Positions 46,735-54,969 are shown, counted from the first letter of the stretch. The stretch: 64,000 bases of DNA from Klebsiella electrica (GCF_006711645.1 NZ_CP041247.1:2542001-2606000); one strand, 5' to 3'. Notes: generated by a model not told the origin, from the sequence alone. Program-made: numbers and translations.

Positions 46735-47634
46735 TCACTTCTCTTCCCCTGTATCAGTGCTCACCCGTTTACCAATATCCTTTAGCTGTGAAATTTTCTC
46801 GAGCAGTTGTGGGCCATCATCAAGACTGGTGGCAAACATCCACATATAGGTCATCACTGAGTAAATATGCCCGGCGCTTATCCCCGCCGACTTCGTCATC
46901 CAGATAATGGTCAGGCTAAATAGCAGGGCGACAAGCACACCAATGGACAGATAGCCTATGGCTTCACGGTCAGAGAGGCGTATACGTAATTTGGCGAGCG
47001 TAGAATAATGTCGCTGCAAAGATAAAGTTGTAGCTTTCGTAACAAAATCAACCTCCTTTTCAAGACGGTTGTTAAGCCTGTTATATAGCGTTTCATTTTT
47101 CCTGGCAAAACCGGGTAGAAAGCATGCAAGGAAAGCCAGAATGACCAGACAGGCAACACCTGCCCAGGATTCAATAATCATCAACATCACCGCAGCACCG
47201 CACATCGATACCAGCGAAGTGATGAGCATAGGCAGATGCAATTCAAAGAAATCAACAAACTCTCGCGACAACGCCACGCGCGCTGCAACGGTTGAATGAT
47301 TAAAATTATTTTTACGTTGTGCCATGACCACAGAGACCGCCAGGGTCGCATAGATTCTGGCAAAAGTCCGGGTATCCACGCTTCTGCGCGCCGCACCCAG
47401 GCACCAGATAAATAAGATCATCAGCCCATAAAGTACTGCATTTAACGTCAGCCCCGACAGTATGGCGTTAATGGAGGCGCCTGCAAGGATGGGGTACAAC
47501 AGATAGGTGACGTTTTCGGCAACAACCAGCAAAAATGTAAACAACAGTTTTTTGCGGTAGCGACTGGCAAGTAATCTTAAGGTGCCAGAGGCACTTGTGT
47601 TCGCGGAGGGCACAGGGATATTTTCAGTGTTCAT
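46735..47634 (-). CDS. ABC-transporter six-helix membrane domain protein without ATPase
   Basis: A 299-residue membrane protein with about six hydrophobic helices arranged like an ABC exporter membrane domain: LLFTFLLVVAENVTYLLYPILAGASINAIL, then YGLMILFIWCLGAARRSVDTRTFARIYATLAV, and FVDFFELHLPMLITSLVSMCGAAVMLMI. No Walker motifs follow, so the ATPase must be supplied elsewhere or is not used. I start it at the ATG 47632-47634; an open frame upstream would cover the operators. It is divergent from a TetR gene and probably controlled by it. Confidence 0.75.
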   Translation of the reverse strand: MNTENIPVPSANTSASGTLRLLASRYRKKLLFTFLLVVAENVTYLLYPILAGASINAILSGLTLNAVLYGLMILFIWCLGAARRSVDTRTFARIYATLAVSVVMAQRKNNFNHSTVAARVALSREFVDFFELHLPMLITSLVSMCGAAVMLMIIESWAGVACLVILAFLACFLPGFARKNETLYNRLNNRLEKEVDFVTKATTLSLQRHYSTLAKLRIRLSDREAIGYLSIGVLVALLFSLTIIWMTKSAGISAGHIYSVMTYMWMFATSLDDGPQLLEKISQLKDIGKRVSTDTGEEK

Positions 47635-47656
47635 CAGTGATAATTTTGTTAAAATA

Positions 47657-47704
47657 GAGCGATTGCTCAATGATAAAAACATGCTATTTGAGCATTTGCT
47701 CAAA
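47657..47704. promoter_or_regulatory. Two TetR-type operator repeats
   Basis: TTTGAGCATTTGCTCAAA (47687-47704) is a perfect palindrome. A second site, GAGCGATTGCTCAA, starts at 47657 and shares GAGC-N4-GCTCAA. The centres are 33 bp apart, in the 87-bp gap between the divergent ABC-membrane and TetR starts. Confidence 0.72.
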
Positions 47705-47721
47705 GTCAATAGAGGTGAATG

Positions 47722-48318
47722 ATGAAAGCTAAATCCGAGCTGATGAAAGAGAGAATTCTTAAGGCTGCTGTGGACTTGTTTATTGAGAAGGGGATTGAAA
47801 AGGTTACAACGCGCGATCTGACTGAATATTTAGGCATATCCCGTAGCCATACATATCACTATTTTAAAGACTGGCAGTCCCTGTGTCTCGCAGCGGTAAC
47901 AAACTTTATGAATGACGAACTGGAAGAGTTTTGCTCCATCATTCAACCTTTAAGCGCCAGTGAAAAGTTGCAGGAATTTATTGATGGTATGATTTCCAAC
48001 GCCCCAGACCCGACCCGAAAGCTATATGGTTCCTTATGGTTGCTTTCCTCCCATGACGAAGCCTACGCGAGTTTGATGCGGACCGTTTTGGACAAGTGGC
48101 AGCAGGTGCTGGTGAACATTATCCAGTCAGGCATGGATGAGCGTACGTTTCGCATTGTCGATGCGCAACGCGTAGCGCGGCAGTTGGATGCCATGCTATT
48201 TGGTTACGGTGAACACCTGTTAACCTTACCCTCTGAAGGTTTAGTTAAGCTGGCGAAGGAAGATATAGATGATTTTATTCAACGAAACATACTCCATGAT
48301 CGCCTGCGCCAGCCCTGA
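47722..48318 (+). CDS. TetR/AcrR-family transcriptional regulator
   Basis: A 198-residue TetR-type repressor with an N-terminal helix-turn-helix, ILKAAVDLFIEKGIEKVTTRDLTEYLGISRSHTYHYFKDWQSL (residues 12-54), and a helical ligand-binding domain. ATG 47719 is an equally in-frame alternative. Two palindromic operators lie just upstream, so it is likely to repress itself and the divergent ABC-type membrane gene. The whole cassette is bounded by a 68-bp inverted repeat. Confidence 0.87.
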   Translation: MKAKSELMKERILKAAVDLFIEKGIEKVTTRDLTEYLGISRSHTYHYFKDWQSLCLAAVTNFMNDELEEFCSIIQPLSASEKLQEFIDGMISNAPDPTRKLYGSLWLLSSHDEAYASLMRTVLDKWQQVLVNIIQSGMDERTFRIVDAQRVARQLDAMLFGYGEHLLTLPSEGLVKLAKEDIDDFIQRNILHDRLRQP

Positions 48319-48342
48319 CGGACGGTTACTTCTGAGCATCAG

Positions 48343-48465
48343 ATTAACATTCCTAAAATAATAGGCCTTATAAACAATGGATACAGTGCAACAAAAATAT
48401 CACGGGAACTCAATATTTCACGCTCAACCGTTTATAAAGTAATAAAAGAGCCAGCTGATATTTAA
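48343..48465 (+). pseudogene. C-terminal helix-turn-helix remnant of a serine recombinase
   Basis: An in-frame stretch without a start codon reads INIPKIIGLINNGYSATKI followed by SRELNISRSTVYKVIKEPADI and a stop at 48463. This is the C-terminal DNA-binding helix-turn-helix found in resolvases and invertases of the Hin/Pin type. The catalytic domain is absent. It shows that a site-specific recombinase once stood here. Confidence 0.6.
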
Positions 48466-48490
48466 TTTTATAAATTATAAAGGCTTATAC

Positions 48491-49504
48491 ATGATTAAAT
48501 ATATAGTTTCATTTTCAATTGTAATTGTCGTTTTCATTATTTTTTTTCTTACCCGATTATCTGATTTCGAACTTTCAGGGTACGGGCAACAACGCTCTGT
48601 ATCTTTTAAGCATAATAACGATGTTCTGGCGGGAACGTTGATTCTGCCTCCCGGTAAGCTTTCTCCTCCATTTGTGCTTTTAGTTCATGGAGACGGACCT
48701 CAGGACCGCTGGTCAGAAGGTGGATATATTCCATTGGTTAAATTCCTTGTCTCACAGGGAATAGCCGTTTATTCATGGGATAAACCTGGCGTGGGTAAAA
48801 GTACAGGTAACTGGCTGGCACAGACAATGCCAGATCGCGCAGAGGAGGCGGTTTTGGCGTTAAAAAAACTGAGGGAACAGCCAGAACTGAAAAAAAGTCG
48901 CGGAGGTTATCTTGGCTTCTCGCAGGCAGGTTGGGTTGTACCGCAGGCAAGCCAGCTGACAGCAACTCAATTTGCTGTACTGACAGGTGCGGCGATAAAC
49001 TGGCGGAATCAGAGCATATACTATACAGGACAAAGACTTAAAATCGAAGGTCGCACTCTGAATGATATTCAGGAAGCTAAAAAGCATGAAGCAGTGGTTT
49101 TTGACCGTCAGTTTACAGAAGAAGCAGTTGTTCTCCCCTGCAACTCCCGATGTACGCGCCAGGACTTCGAACGCAGGAATGCCCTGGCTGATGCGACGAA
49201 AGATATTTCCGGCACACATACTCCGGTATTAATTCTGATGGGCAAGGATGACCGGAATGTAGACTCTGATGAAACAGCAGCGGCCTGGGCCAAAACACTA
49301 CCGGTGGGCACTCCCCGTTGCATCAGGCAGTTGCCGGGGGCCACTCACGGGCTTTTAAGAAGTGAATGGTTTGATTATCAGCTTTCCTCTCAGTGGCCTT
49401 TGTGGAAACAGGGATTGTTTCTGCTGTCAGGGAGATACGCATATTCGCCCGGAGCACTCAGGACTGTCTCATCATGGATCCTGAATCAGAACTGTGTGGA
49501 TTGA
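48491..49504 (+). CDS. Alpha/beta hydrolase with N-terminal membrane anchor
   Basis: A 337-residue alpha/beta hydrolase. Residues 4-20 are a very hydrophobic segment, an uncleaved anchor or signal. The oxyanion motif is LLVHGDGPQDRW, the nucleophile Ser sits in GGYLGFSQAGWVVPQ, and the acid and His are probably in MGKDDRNVDSDE and GATHGLLRSEW. Codon use is AT-rich at the 5' end, unlike the chromosome around it, suggesting transfer. The last residues (NQNCVD) lie in the right copy of the 68-bp inverted repeat, so the natural C terminus may have been replaced. Confidence 0.77.
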   Translation: MIKYIVSFSIVIVVFIIFFLTRLSDFELSGYGQQRSVSFKHNNDVLAGTLILPPGKLSPPFVLLVHGDGPQDRWSEGGYIPLVKFLVSQGIAVYSWDKPGVGKSTGNWLAQTMPDRAEEAVLALKKLREQPELKKSRGGYLGFSQAGWVVPQASQLTATQFAVLTGAAINWRNQSIYYTGQRLKIEGRTLNDIQEAKKHEAVVFDRQFTEEAVVLPCNSRCTRQDFERRNALADATKDISGTHTPVLILMGKDDRNVDSDETAAAWAKTLPVGTPRCIRQLPGATHGLLRSEWFDYQLSSQWPLWKQGLFLLSGRYAYSPGALRTVSSWILNQNCVD

Positions 49505-49551
49505 ACTGCATTCTTATTACATGCCGGAAGCCAAACAAAGGGGCGGAAAAA
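49484..49551 (+). repeat. 68-bp inverted repeat, right copy
   Basis: It matches 46606-46673 in inverse orientation with five mismatches over 68 bp. It begins inside the last codons of the hydrolase gene. In another frame it reads WIELHSYYMPEAKQRGGKK, parallel to the left copy, so both may descend from the end of one lost gene or element. Confidence 0.8.
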
Positions 49552-49898
49552 AGAGTTTTTTTTGCCCAATTTCATAAAGCCTTCTTGCACCGTTATTCTC
49601 CGTAATAACATCCAGAGTAAGGTTTTTATCTTGCTGAACAGCTAAACAGGATTTGACGGTTGCGCTGGGCGGCATCGGTGTCGGACCTGTGATTCTGGCG
49701 TTGTTGGAAAACCTGAAACAGGCAGACGAAAATCAGCCATGGATTCGACTTTTCGACAAGCAAAGCAAGCGCTTCGAAACCCGGGAAATTTTATTCGGGA
49801 TTTCAGTACGAAAACGAGCTGACGTATTTAGTCGTGATTGTTTATAAGGTATTACAGGGCATTTAAGGTCCGCTTCGCTCACAGCAGACATCAAGCAA
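49552..49898 (+). other. Decayed sequence with a possible gene fragment
   Basis: No intact gene. A short frame at 49653-49847 reads TVALGGIGVGPVILALLENLKQADENQPWIRLFDKQ, which resembles the glycine-rich dinucleotide-binding start of an FAD/NAD-binding protein. It has no proper start and soon ends. It is likely a remnant cut by transposase copy B. Confidence 0.4.
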
Positions 49899-50518
49899 CT
49901 TGCATCAGGCGGCTCGTCGCATCATCAACATAAACCAGAGCAGTACAGGCGGGAGCACGGTTCTCAAACCAGTGATGGTCGCAACCATCAATCTGGATCA
50001 GTTCACCGCAACAGGCACGGCGATAGCGTGGCTGCTGAATCTTTGGTGCTCGTTGCTTGCAGGGGATCCATAAACCAGCCTGTGTCATCAGCTTGCGTAC
50101 CGTCTCTTTGGCCAGATACAGCCCATGAACCTCGGCGAGCTTTTCACAGGCTAAAGTCGGGCCAAAATCAGCGTAGCGTTCGCGGATAATACGTAGTGCT
50201 CGTTCAGCGAGGCCCGGCATGAGTTGCCGGTTGCCAGGCTGGCCACGACGGCGGTTAACAAGTGAAAGTGGCCCATGTTCACGATAGCGCTCCAGCAACC
50301 GTCGGCAGTGTCTGTCAGATATCTCAAGCCGGGTTGCTGCAAGACGTGTGGTAAGACGGCGGTCGATAACGTCCTGAAGGATCCTGAGTCGGTTTACATC
50401 GTTCATTGAGAAAAACTCCGTTCCGTATGCCGTCATGAGTCTCATCCTTTCTGTGGTGAGACTGTAGCGCGGACATGTCTATTTGGTCAGAGACGGACAT
50501 CTCAATTTAGCTGATACA
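49899..50518 (-). mobile_element. ISNCY-family element, truncated copy B
   Basis: The transposase N terminus starts at ATG 50434-50436 (MTAYGTEFFSMNDVNRLRILQDVI) and ends in DDATSRLM at about 49899, after the first catalytic Asp (QIDGCDHHW). The outer end is intact: GCGGACAT is repeated twice as in copy C, and the element ends in GATACA at 50518. The next five bases, CCAAC, are the target sequence that also lies between copy C and dif. The transposase remnant cannot be active. Confidence 0.78.
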
Positions 50519-50523
50519 CCAAC
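50519..50523. repeat. Target-site duplication CCAAC, left of ISNCY copy C
   Basis: CCAAC here equals CCAAC at 52802-52806, exactly flanking the element between its TGT and ACA ends. Confidence 0.75.
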
Positions 50524-50627
50524 TGTCAAGGCTCAATTGAAATGTCCGTTATCCAGCTCAATTAAAATGACCACTTTGATCTCTCATTCTCTTTACTGAT
50601 AGACTTTCCTCCGACTGAAACAACAGG

Positions 50628-51272
50628 ATGATTGAGCCCATGCTTCGATACGAGTTAACGCCGAACAATGCAGGTTTTATACTGTGGGGAGATTCAGAAG
50701 CCCTGAATGAATTACATGAACTCATTCATTACATCGTGGATGAAAGCCCACTGATTAAAGTTAAAGACGGATTTATGTTATCCCTTGCCTATGATATTCG
50801 TAAAGCACGGGAAGGTAATCGTCGTGTTGAGCAACATCAGTATGATCAACATGATACATATAAGCTTTATGGTGTTGAGCTTTTATGGCCTCTGGTCCTG
50901 GTACAGTCCTCAATACTCAGAAACTCAATGGGTTATATTCAGACAGACAAAAACCAGCTGTCTGTCATGTATGCCTTTGAATACCTGATAGAATCAGCAT
51001 TAACAGAGTCTGAGAGAACAACGTCGAATGATATTATGCTAACAGTAAAATATGCATCAGACTCTGATTTTAATTTCATTGAGGATAATATTGACAGCAG
51101 GTGCTGCTATTTTATCAGCCTATCTCCGGAGCAAAGAAAAAAGCAGTTAATCAGTATTGTTCGTTCTTTTCATTCATTATGGGGTAAGTATGCCCGTGAA
51201 AAGCAGGACATAAAGATGCTGAACGAAATGAATAATACATCATGGGTCTGGCCGGACAATATCAACTGGTGA
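50628..51272 (+). CDS. Passenger protein inside ISNCY copy C (possibly DUF6904)
   Basis: A 214-residue protein starting at ATG 50628 or 50640; the family-like sequence begins MLRYELTPNNAGFILWGDSEALNELHELIHYIV. Later parts are MLSLAYDIRKAREGNRRVEQ, LYGVELLWPLVLVQSSILRNSMGYIQTDKNQLSVMYAFEYLIESAL and FISLSPEQRKKQLISIV. I think this is DUF6904, an uncharacterised family. The gene lies inside the terminal repeats of the element and points towards the transposase gene, from which it is separated by 28 bp. It is a cargo gene, perhaps protective or regulatory; its role is unknown. Confidence 0.68.
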   Translation: MIEPMLRYELTPNNAGFILWGDSEALNELHELIHYIVDESPLIKVKDGFMLSLAYDIRKAREGNRRVEQHQYDQHDTYKLYGVELLWPLVLVQSSILRNSMGYIQTDKNQLSVMYAFEYLIESALTESERTTSNDIMLTVKYASDSDFNFIEDNIDSRCCYFISLSPEQRKKQLISIVRSFHSLWGKYAREKQDIKMLNEMNNTSWVWPDNINW

Positions 51273-51300
51273 GCAACCACTGTCCGGCCAGTGAGTACCA

Positions 51301-52704
51301 TCAGCGGGCTCTTTTACCAAAAATGTCCTCTGAACGTGACTGAAGCTGTTTGAGTGCTTCGAGCATGTCATCATTATCCAGTGAGCGCTGGGATTTCTTC
51401 CCTTCCTGCTTTGGCCGTCGTCGGGAAGGGCCATCTCCAGCGGGAATTGACTGAGAGCGCGTGTTATCCCGCTTGCTCTGCACCAGACTGATAAACTCCA
51501 GGGTTCGGCCAAGACGCTTGTTATCGACAATCGCGCCCTGGTCGATTTCTGACAGTCGGTCGTAGGTAGAGTAGGGAAGTAGCGTACCGTTCAGGCGCAG
51601 CTCTTTTCTGCCATCAGGATAGTGATACACATCGATATATTTACCTATTGCACGGCGACTCAGTTCGCTGTCTTCAATCAGGTACAACATTTTATCATAT
51701 TGTATCGTCAACGATTTTGAGACTTTACGTTTTTCACGAACAGTGAAAATAAGCCCCAGGTCCTCATCATGTTCTACAGCACGGTGTACGTCAAAATCAT
51801 GTCGCGGTACTTTGCCAAAACGGCGGTTATAGTCAGCCATATAGGCCTCAGCGAAGTCATTTGCAGCCTCCATTGAACAAATGCCCTGTAACCGCAGCTC
51901 TTTGACCAGACGATCCTGTAAAGTGAGGTGAGCTCGTTCTACACGCCCTTTGGCGGGACTGGTTTCTGCACAGATAGTCTGGATGTTCAGTTCATGCATG
52001 GCTCGCCCAAACTGAGTATGCCCGTCTCCGCCTGTGGCGTGTTTATTGTTAACACGAAAAACACCGGCTTTATCGCTGTACAGTGCCAGCGGTTTACCAT
52101 GCTTATCGATATAGCGCCGCGTGGCTTCGAAGTAAGAAAACGTGGACTCCGATTTAACAAACAACAGTTCCATCAGTTTGCTGGTTGCATCATCAACATA
52201 GACCAGCGCGGTGCAGGCCGGGCCACGGCCTTCAAACCAGTCGTGATCACAGCCATCTATTTGTATCAGCTCACCAGTACACGGACGCCGGTACCGTGGT
52301 TGAGGGATCCTTGCGGCACGTTGTTTACGGGGAACCCATAAGCCAGCCCGCACCATGATGCGCCGGACAGTTTCTTTGCCAAGAAACAGTCCGTGGAGTT
52401 CTTCGAGCTTTTCACGCGCCAGAGTCGGACCGAAATCAGCATAACGCGTCTTGATCAGTTCCAGAGCCTGATCTGCGAGCCCGGGTGGCAACTGGCGGTT
52501 ACCACGCATGCCACATCGTCTGCTGGCCATACCAAGCGGTCCGCCTTCACGGTAACGGGCAAGAAGTCTGCGGCATTGCCTGTCGCTGATACCGAGGTGC
52601 TCGGCCGCACGGCGCGTTGTGATGCGACGTTCAATGACGTCCTGTATAATCTTGATCCGGTTGATCTCTTTCAAAGTAAACACTCCTGAGCTTTCTGCGC
52701 TCAT
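51301..52704 (-). CDS. ISNCY-family transposase (intact)
   Basis: A 467-residue DDE transposase. The N terminus has helix-turn-helix motifs (RRITTRRAAEHLGISDRQCRRLLARYREGG). Catalytic acids are Asp in IQIDGCDHDWFEGRGP, Asp in LALYSDKAGVFRVNN and Glu in AKGRVERAHLTLQDRLVKELRL, the layout of IS1202-type ISNCY transposases. The C-terminal 70 residues are basic and polar. Copies A and B align with its N-terminal part but are clearly divergent, so they came from separate, related elements rather than recent duplication. Confidence 0.9.
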   Translation of the reverse strand: MSAESSGVFTLKEINRIKIIQDVIERRITTRRAAEHLGISDRQCRRLLARYREGGPLGMASRRCGMRGNRQLPPGLADQALELIKTRYADFGPTLAREKLEELHGLFLGKETVRRIMVRAGLWVPRKQRAARIPQPRYRRPCTGELIQIDGCDHDWFEGRGPACTALVYVDDATSKLMELLFVKSESTFSYFEATRRYIDKHGKPLALYSDKAGVFRVNNKHATGGDGHTQFGRAMHELNIQTICAETSPAKGRVERAHLTLQDRLVKELRLQGICSMEAANDFAEAYMADYNRRFGKVPRHDFDVHRAVEHDEDLGLIFTVREKRKVSKSLTIQYDKMLYLIEDSELSRRAIGKYIDVYHYPDGRKELRLNGTLLPYSTYDRLSEIDQGAIVDNKRLGRTLEFISLVQSKRDNTRSQSIPAGDGPSRRRPKQEGKKSQRSLDNDDMLEALKQLQSRSEDIFGKRAR

Positions 52705-52801
52705 GATATGCCTCCCGGTAGTTTAAACGGACCAGTGAAGCTTACCATAGCGCGGACATCTGAATTGAGCCACAGGCGGACATTACTATTGAGCCATTAC
52801 A

Positions 52802-52806
52802 CCAAC
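52802..52806. repeat. Target-site duplication CCAAC between ISNCY copy C and dif
   Basis: CCAAC is immediately outside the ACA end of copy C and touches the first base of dif at 52807. It repeats at 50519-50523. Confidence 0.75.
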
Positions 52807-52834
52807 GGTGCGCATAATGTATATTATGTTAAAT
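52807..52834 (+). other. dif: dif, chromosome dimer resolution site for XerC/XerD
   Basis: The 28 bp consist of GGTGCGCATAA, the central TGTATA, and TTATGTTAAAT, identical to the E. coli dif sequence as I know it. XerC binds the first arm and XerD the second; FtsK activates them at division to resolve chromosome dimers. The window is thus at the point where the replichores meet. Octamers GGGNAGGG (KOPS type) at 1575, 19916, 27417, 31131, 37101, 44060 and 51423 all read on the + strand towards this site. Confidence 0.93.
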
Positions 52835-53353
52835 CAAAGCTGCATACACGAGAGGTTATGATCCCTCCCAATATCAATGCCAGGCTAAATCAGCTTCCGG
52901 GCCCTTTTTCAGGCTTCGGATCAATTCTTCCGCAGTCTTGGTCATTCAGGGATTCATGTGATGCTCGCTGTTATCCGGCTGATAAAGGAATACCGCCCTG
53001 TTCAGCAACAGTGTCCTGCAGATCAGGCGTAAGCTCATGGCAAATTGCGCGGTCAGATCGGGTGTTCGGTGAATCGTACTTTGCGCATAGCGATCTCCTC
53101 CATGAATTTATCAGCCCGCCACTTGCCCGAGAGCGACCAGACCTCTCCGGCAATAATTCCTGACACAGCTTAAAGAAAAAAATCAACCCTGCTCAAAATA
53201 TTTATCGGTATAATATCTTGCGATAATGCTCACCACAGAGTACCTCCGGGCACCGGTGCCTGCTTAAATGCCCCTGAAACGAAAGGGATTTTATGATTAT
53301 CACCCGGGAAAATGGTGATAGCCTGTTTATGGAAATACCTCACAGGACGAATG
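52835..53353. other. Intergenic remnants right of dif
   Basis: No intact gene seen in about 520 bp. On the - strand, starting at 53088 behind GGAGATCGCT, MRKVRFTEHPI then a stop resembles the start of an IS3-family OrfA. A 23-codon frame at 52874-52945 (MTKTAEELIRSLKKGPEADL) is not recognised. Both look like debris. Confidence 0.45.
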
Positions 53354-54889
53354 ATGAAAATAAAAAAAAGGGCGCTGGCTGTCAGTATTCTTGCTCCCGC
53401 GATCCTGCTTGTACTGCTGTCGTCCGGAATGGCTTTTCGTCAGCTGAACAGAGATACGGCCGTGACGGCGGACATTCTGTTGAGCCATGTCGATCACGTG
53501 ACATCCATTGCCCGCCATGCCAACCAGGTTACCGCCAGACTTGCTTCCATGCCCTGCGAAAGCGTCCTGCAGCAAATGACGGCGACCGGCTCCCTCACCC
53601 CCTACATCCGCAGTACCGGACTGGTCAAGGAGGATATTCTGGTCTGTTCGTCGGTGACCGGAGCCAGGCAGCAAAGTGTCTCCGCGGTTTTCGGCGTTCC
53701 CGTTTCAGCTCCCACAGGCACTCTGAAAATAACCGCGACAGAAGGTACCAGCAGCGTGCCAGGGCATGCGGCAGTCATCTACGCATACGGCGCCGGCAAC
53801 CGAATGACTGCGTTCAGCATGGTGGACACCCGGTACTTCACCGATCTGATGGATTCCCTTGATGAAGGGAATCATGCGGTTCAGCAACTCCGGTTTGGTG
53901 ACGGGCCCGTTATCTCGGGCGAGGAGAAATTAATTCCTCATAAGACAATGTTAAGATCTGAGTTTCGTTCTGACGTCAGTCAGGCGCATCTTCTGGTTCT
54001 TACCCCCCTGCTGTCGCTTCGCTATTACATGCTGCGTAACCTGCTTTTCCTCGGCCCCCTGTCTTTGTTACTGACCTTTGCCATGCTGTACATGTGGCGC
54101 CGCTGGGAATCCAGAAAGATGTCTCTGGCAGATGAAATCAGGAAAGGGATGGCGGACGGTGAATTTACCGTGCACTACCAGCCGGTCTGTGAAACTGCTA
54201 CGGGAGCGTGTTCCGGTGCGGAGGCTCTGATGCGCTGGCAGCGCCCCGACGGCAGAACCATCTCGCCGTTAGTGTTCATCCGCGCGGCTGAAGAGGAAGG
54301 CCTGATTGTCAGTCTGACGCAACATCTGTTCGGTCTGATTGGGAAAGATGTCAGGAACTGGCAGGTGACAGACTCCTTCCATCTGGGCGTGAATATTGCT
54401 GCAGCCCACCTGATGGAGCGGTCATTCACTACCGATGTGCTGAGGCTATGGGTGTCCCTCGACACATCTTTCCGTCTGGTGCTGGAGATTACCGAGCGGA
54501 GTCTGGTTGAAGACACCGGTGTGGCCGCAGAGAAACTTTATGAGCTGCGCAAGAAAGGCTGCCAGGTGGCCGTGGATGATTTTGGTACGGGTTACTGCTC
54601 GCTGAGTTTACTTCAGAGTCTGCCGGTAGATTATCTGAAAATCGATAAAATATTCATCGACAGCCTGACCTCAGCCGGGGCCGATACGCCGGTACTGGAC
54701 ACCATTGTCGGCCTCAGTAAGCGCCTGGGCCTTACTACCATTGCAGAAGGTGTTACCGCCGCGCACCAGGTCGACTGGCTGACAAAAAACCAGGTACCTT
54801 ACGTTCAGGGATATCATTATGGCAGACCCATGCCTGCATCCGATTTTTATCACTGGTACTGCCAACAGAATGGCAGAAACGAAGCCTGA
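53354..54889 (+). CDS. CSS-motif/EAL-domain c-di-GMP phosphodiesterase (PdeB/C-like class)
   Basis: A 511-residue membrane protein. A first helix (about residues 6-24) and a second (about 228-250) enclose a periplasmic CSS-motif sensor with Cys residues in MPCESVLQQM and ILVCSSVTGA. These can form a disulfide that regulates activity in this class. The EAL domain follows with EALMRW near residue 290, FHLGVNIAAAHL, LEITERSL, VDDFGTGYCSL and KIDKIFIDSL, all needed for catalysis, so it should hydrolyse c-di-GMP. ATG 53351 is an alternative start. It lies just right of dif. Confidence 0.86.
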   Translation: MKIKKRALAVSILAPAILLVLLSSGMAFRQLNRDTAVTADILLSHVDHVTSIARHANQVTARLASMPCESVLQQMTATGSLTPYIRSTGLVKEDILVCSSVTGARQQSVSAVFGVPVSAPTGTLKITATEGTSSVPGHAAVIYAYGAGNRMTAFSMVDTRYFTDLMDSLDEGNHAVQQLRFGDGPVISGEEKLIPHKTMLRSEFRSDVSQAHLLVLTPLLSLRYYMLRNLLFLGPLSLLLTFAMLYMWRRWESRKMSLADEIRKGMADGEFTVHYQPVCETATGACSGAEALMRWQRPDGRTISPLVFIRAAEEEGLIVSLTQHLFGLIGKDVRNWQVTDSFHLGVNIAAAHLMERSFTTDVLRLWVSLDTSFRLVLEITERSLVEDTGVAAEKLYELRKKGCQVAVDDFGTGYCSLSLLQSLPVDYLKIDKIFIDSLTSAGADTPVLDTIVGLSKRLGLTTIAEGVTAAHQVDWLTKNQVPYVQGYHYGRPMPASDFYHWYCQQNGRNEA

Positions 54890-54969
54890 CAAACTGTATT
54901 CATGATCTTTTTCATCCCTGTAACAGGGAATAGCCATGGACGGTTATAACATCAGGACTTTCCTCACGG

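Larger units (their letters stand above)
50524..52801 (-). mobile_element. Complete ISNCY (IS1202/ISKpn21-like) element, copy C, 2278 bp
   Basis: Terminal inverted repeats begin TGTCAAGGCTCAATTG at 50524 and, on the other strand, TGTAATGGCTCAATAG at 52801. Over the first 25 bp, 21 match, both closing with AATGTCCG. Each end holds a second GCTCAATT...ATG(T/A)CC repeat inside. A 5-bp duplication (CCAAC) flanks it. It contains an intact transposase on the - strand and an unrelated gene on the + strand. It ends 5 bp from dif. The ISKpn21 resemblance is from memory and needs a database check. Confidence 0.82.

Noticed and set aside
50519..50523. CCAAC repeat as a chance match
   Set aside because: It flanks both ends exactly at the TGT...ACA boundaries defined by the inverted repeats, and also follows the end of copy B, so chance is unlikely.
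44946..52704. A prophage or integrative element
   Set aside because: No integrase, capsid, tail, terminase or lysis gene and no tRNA attachment site were seen. Insertion sequences and a CDI remnant explain the region.
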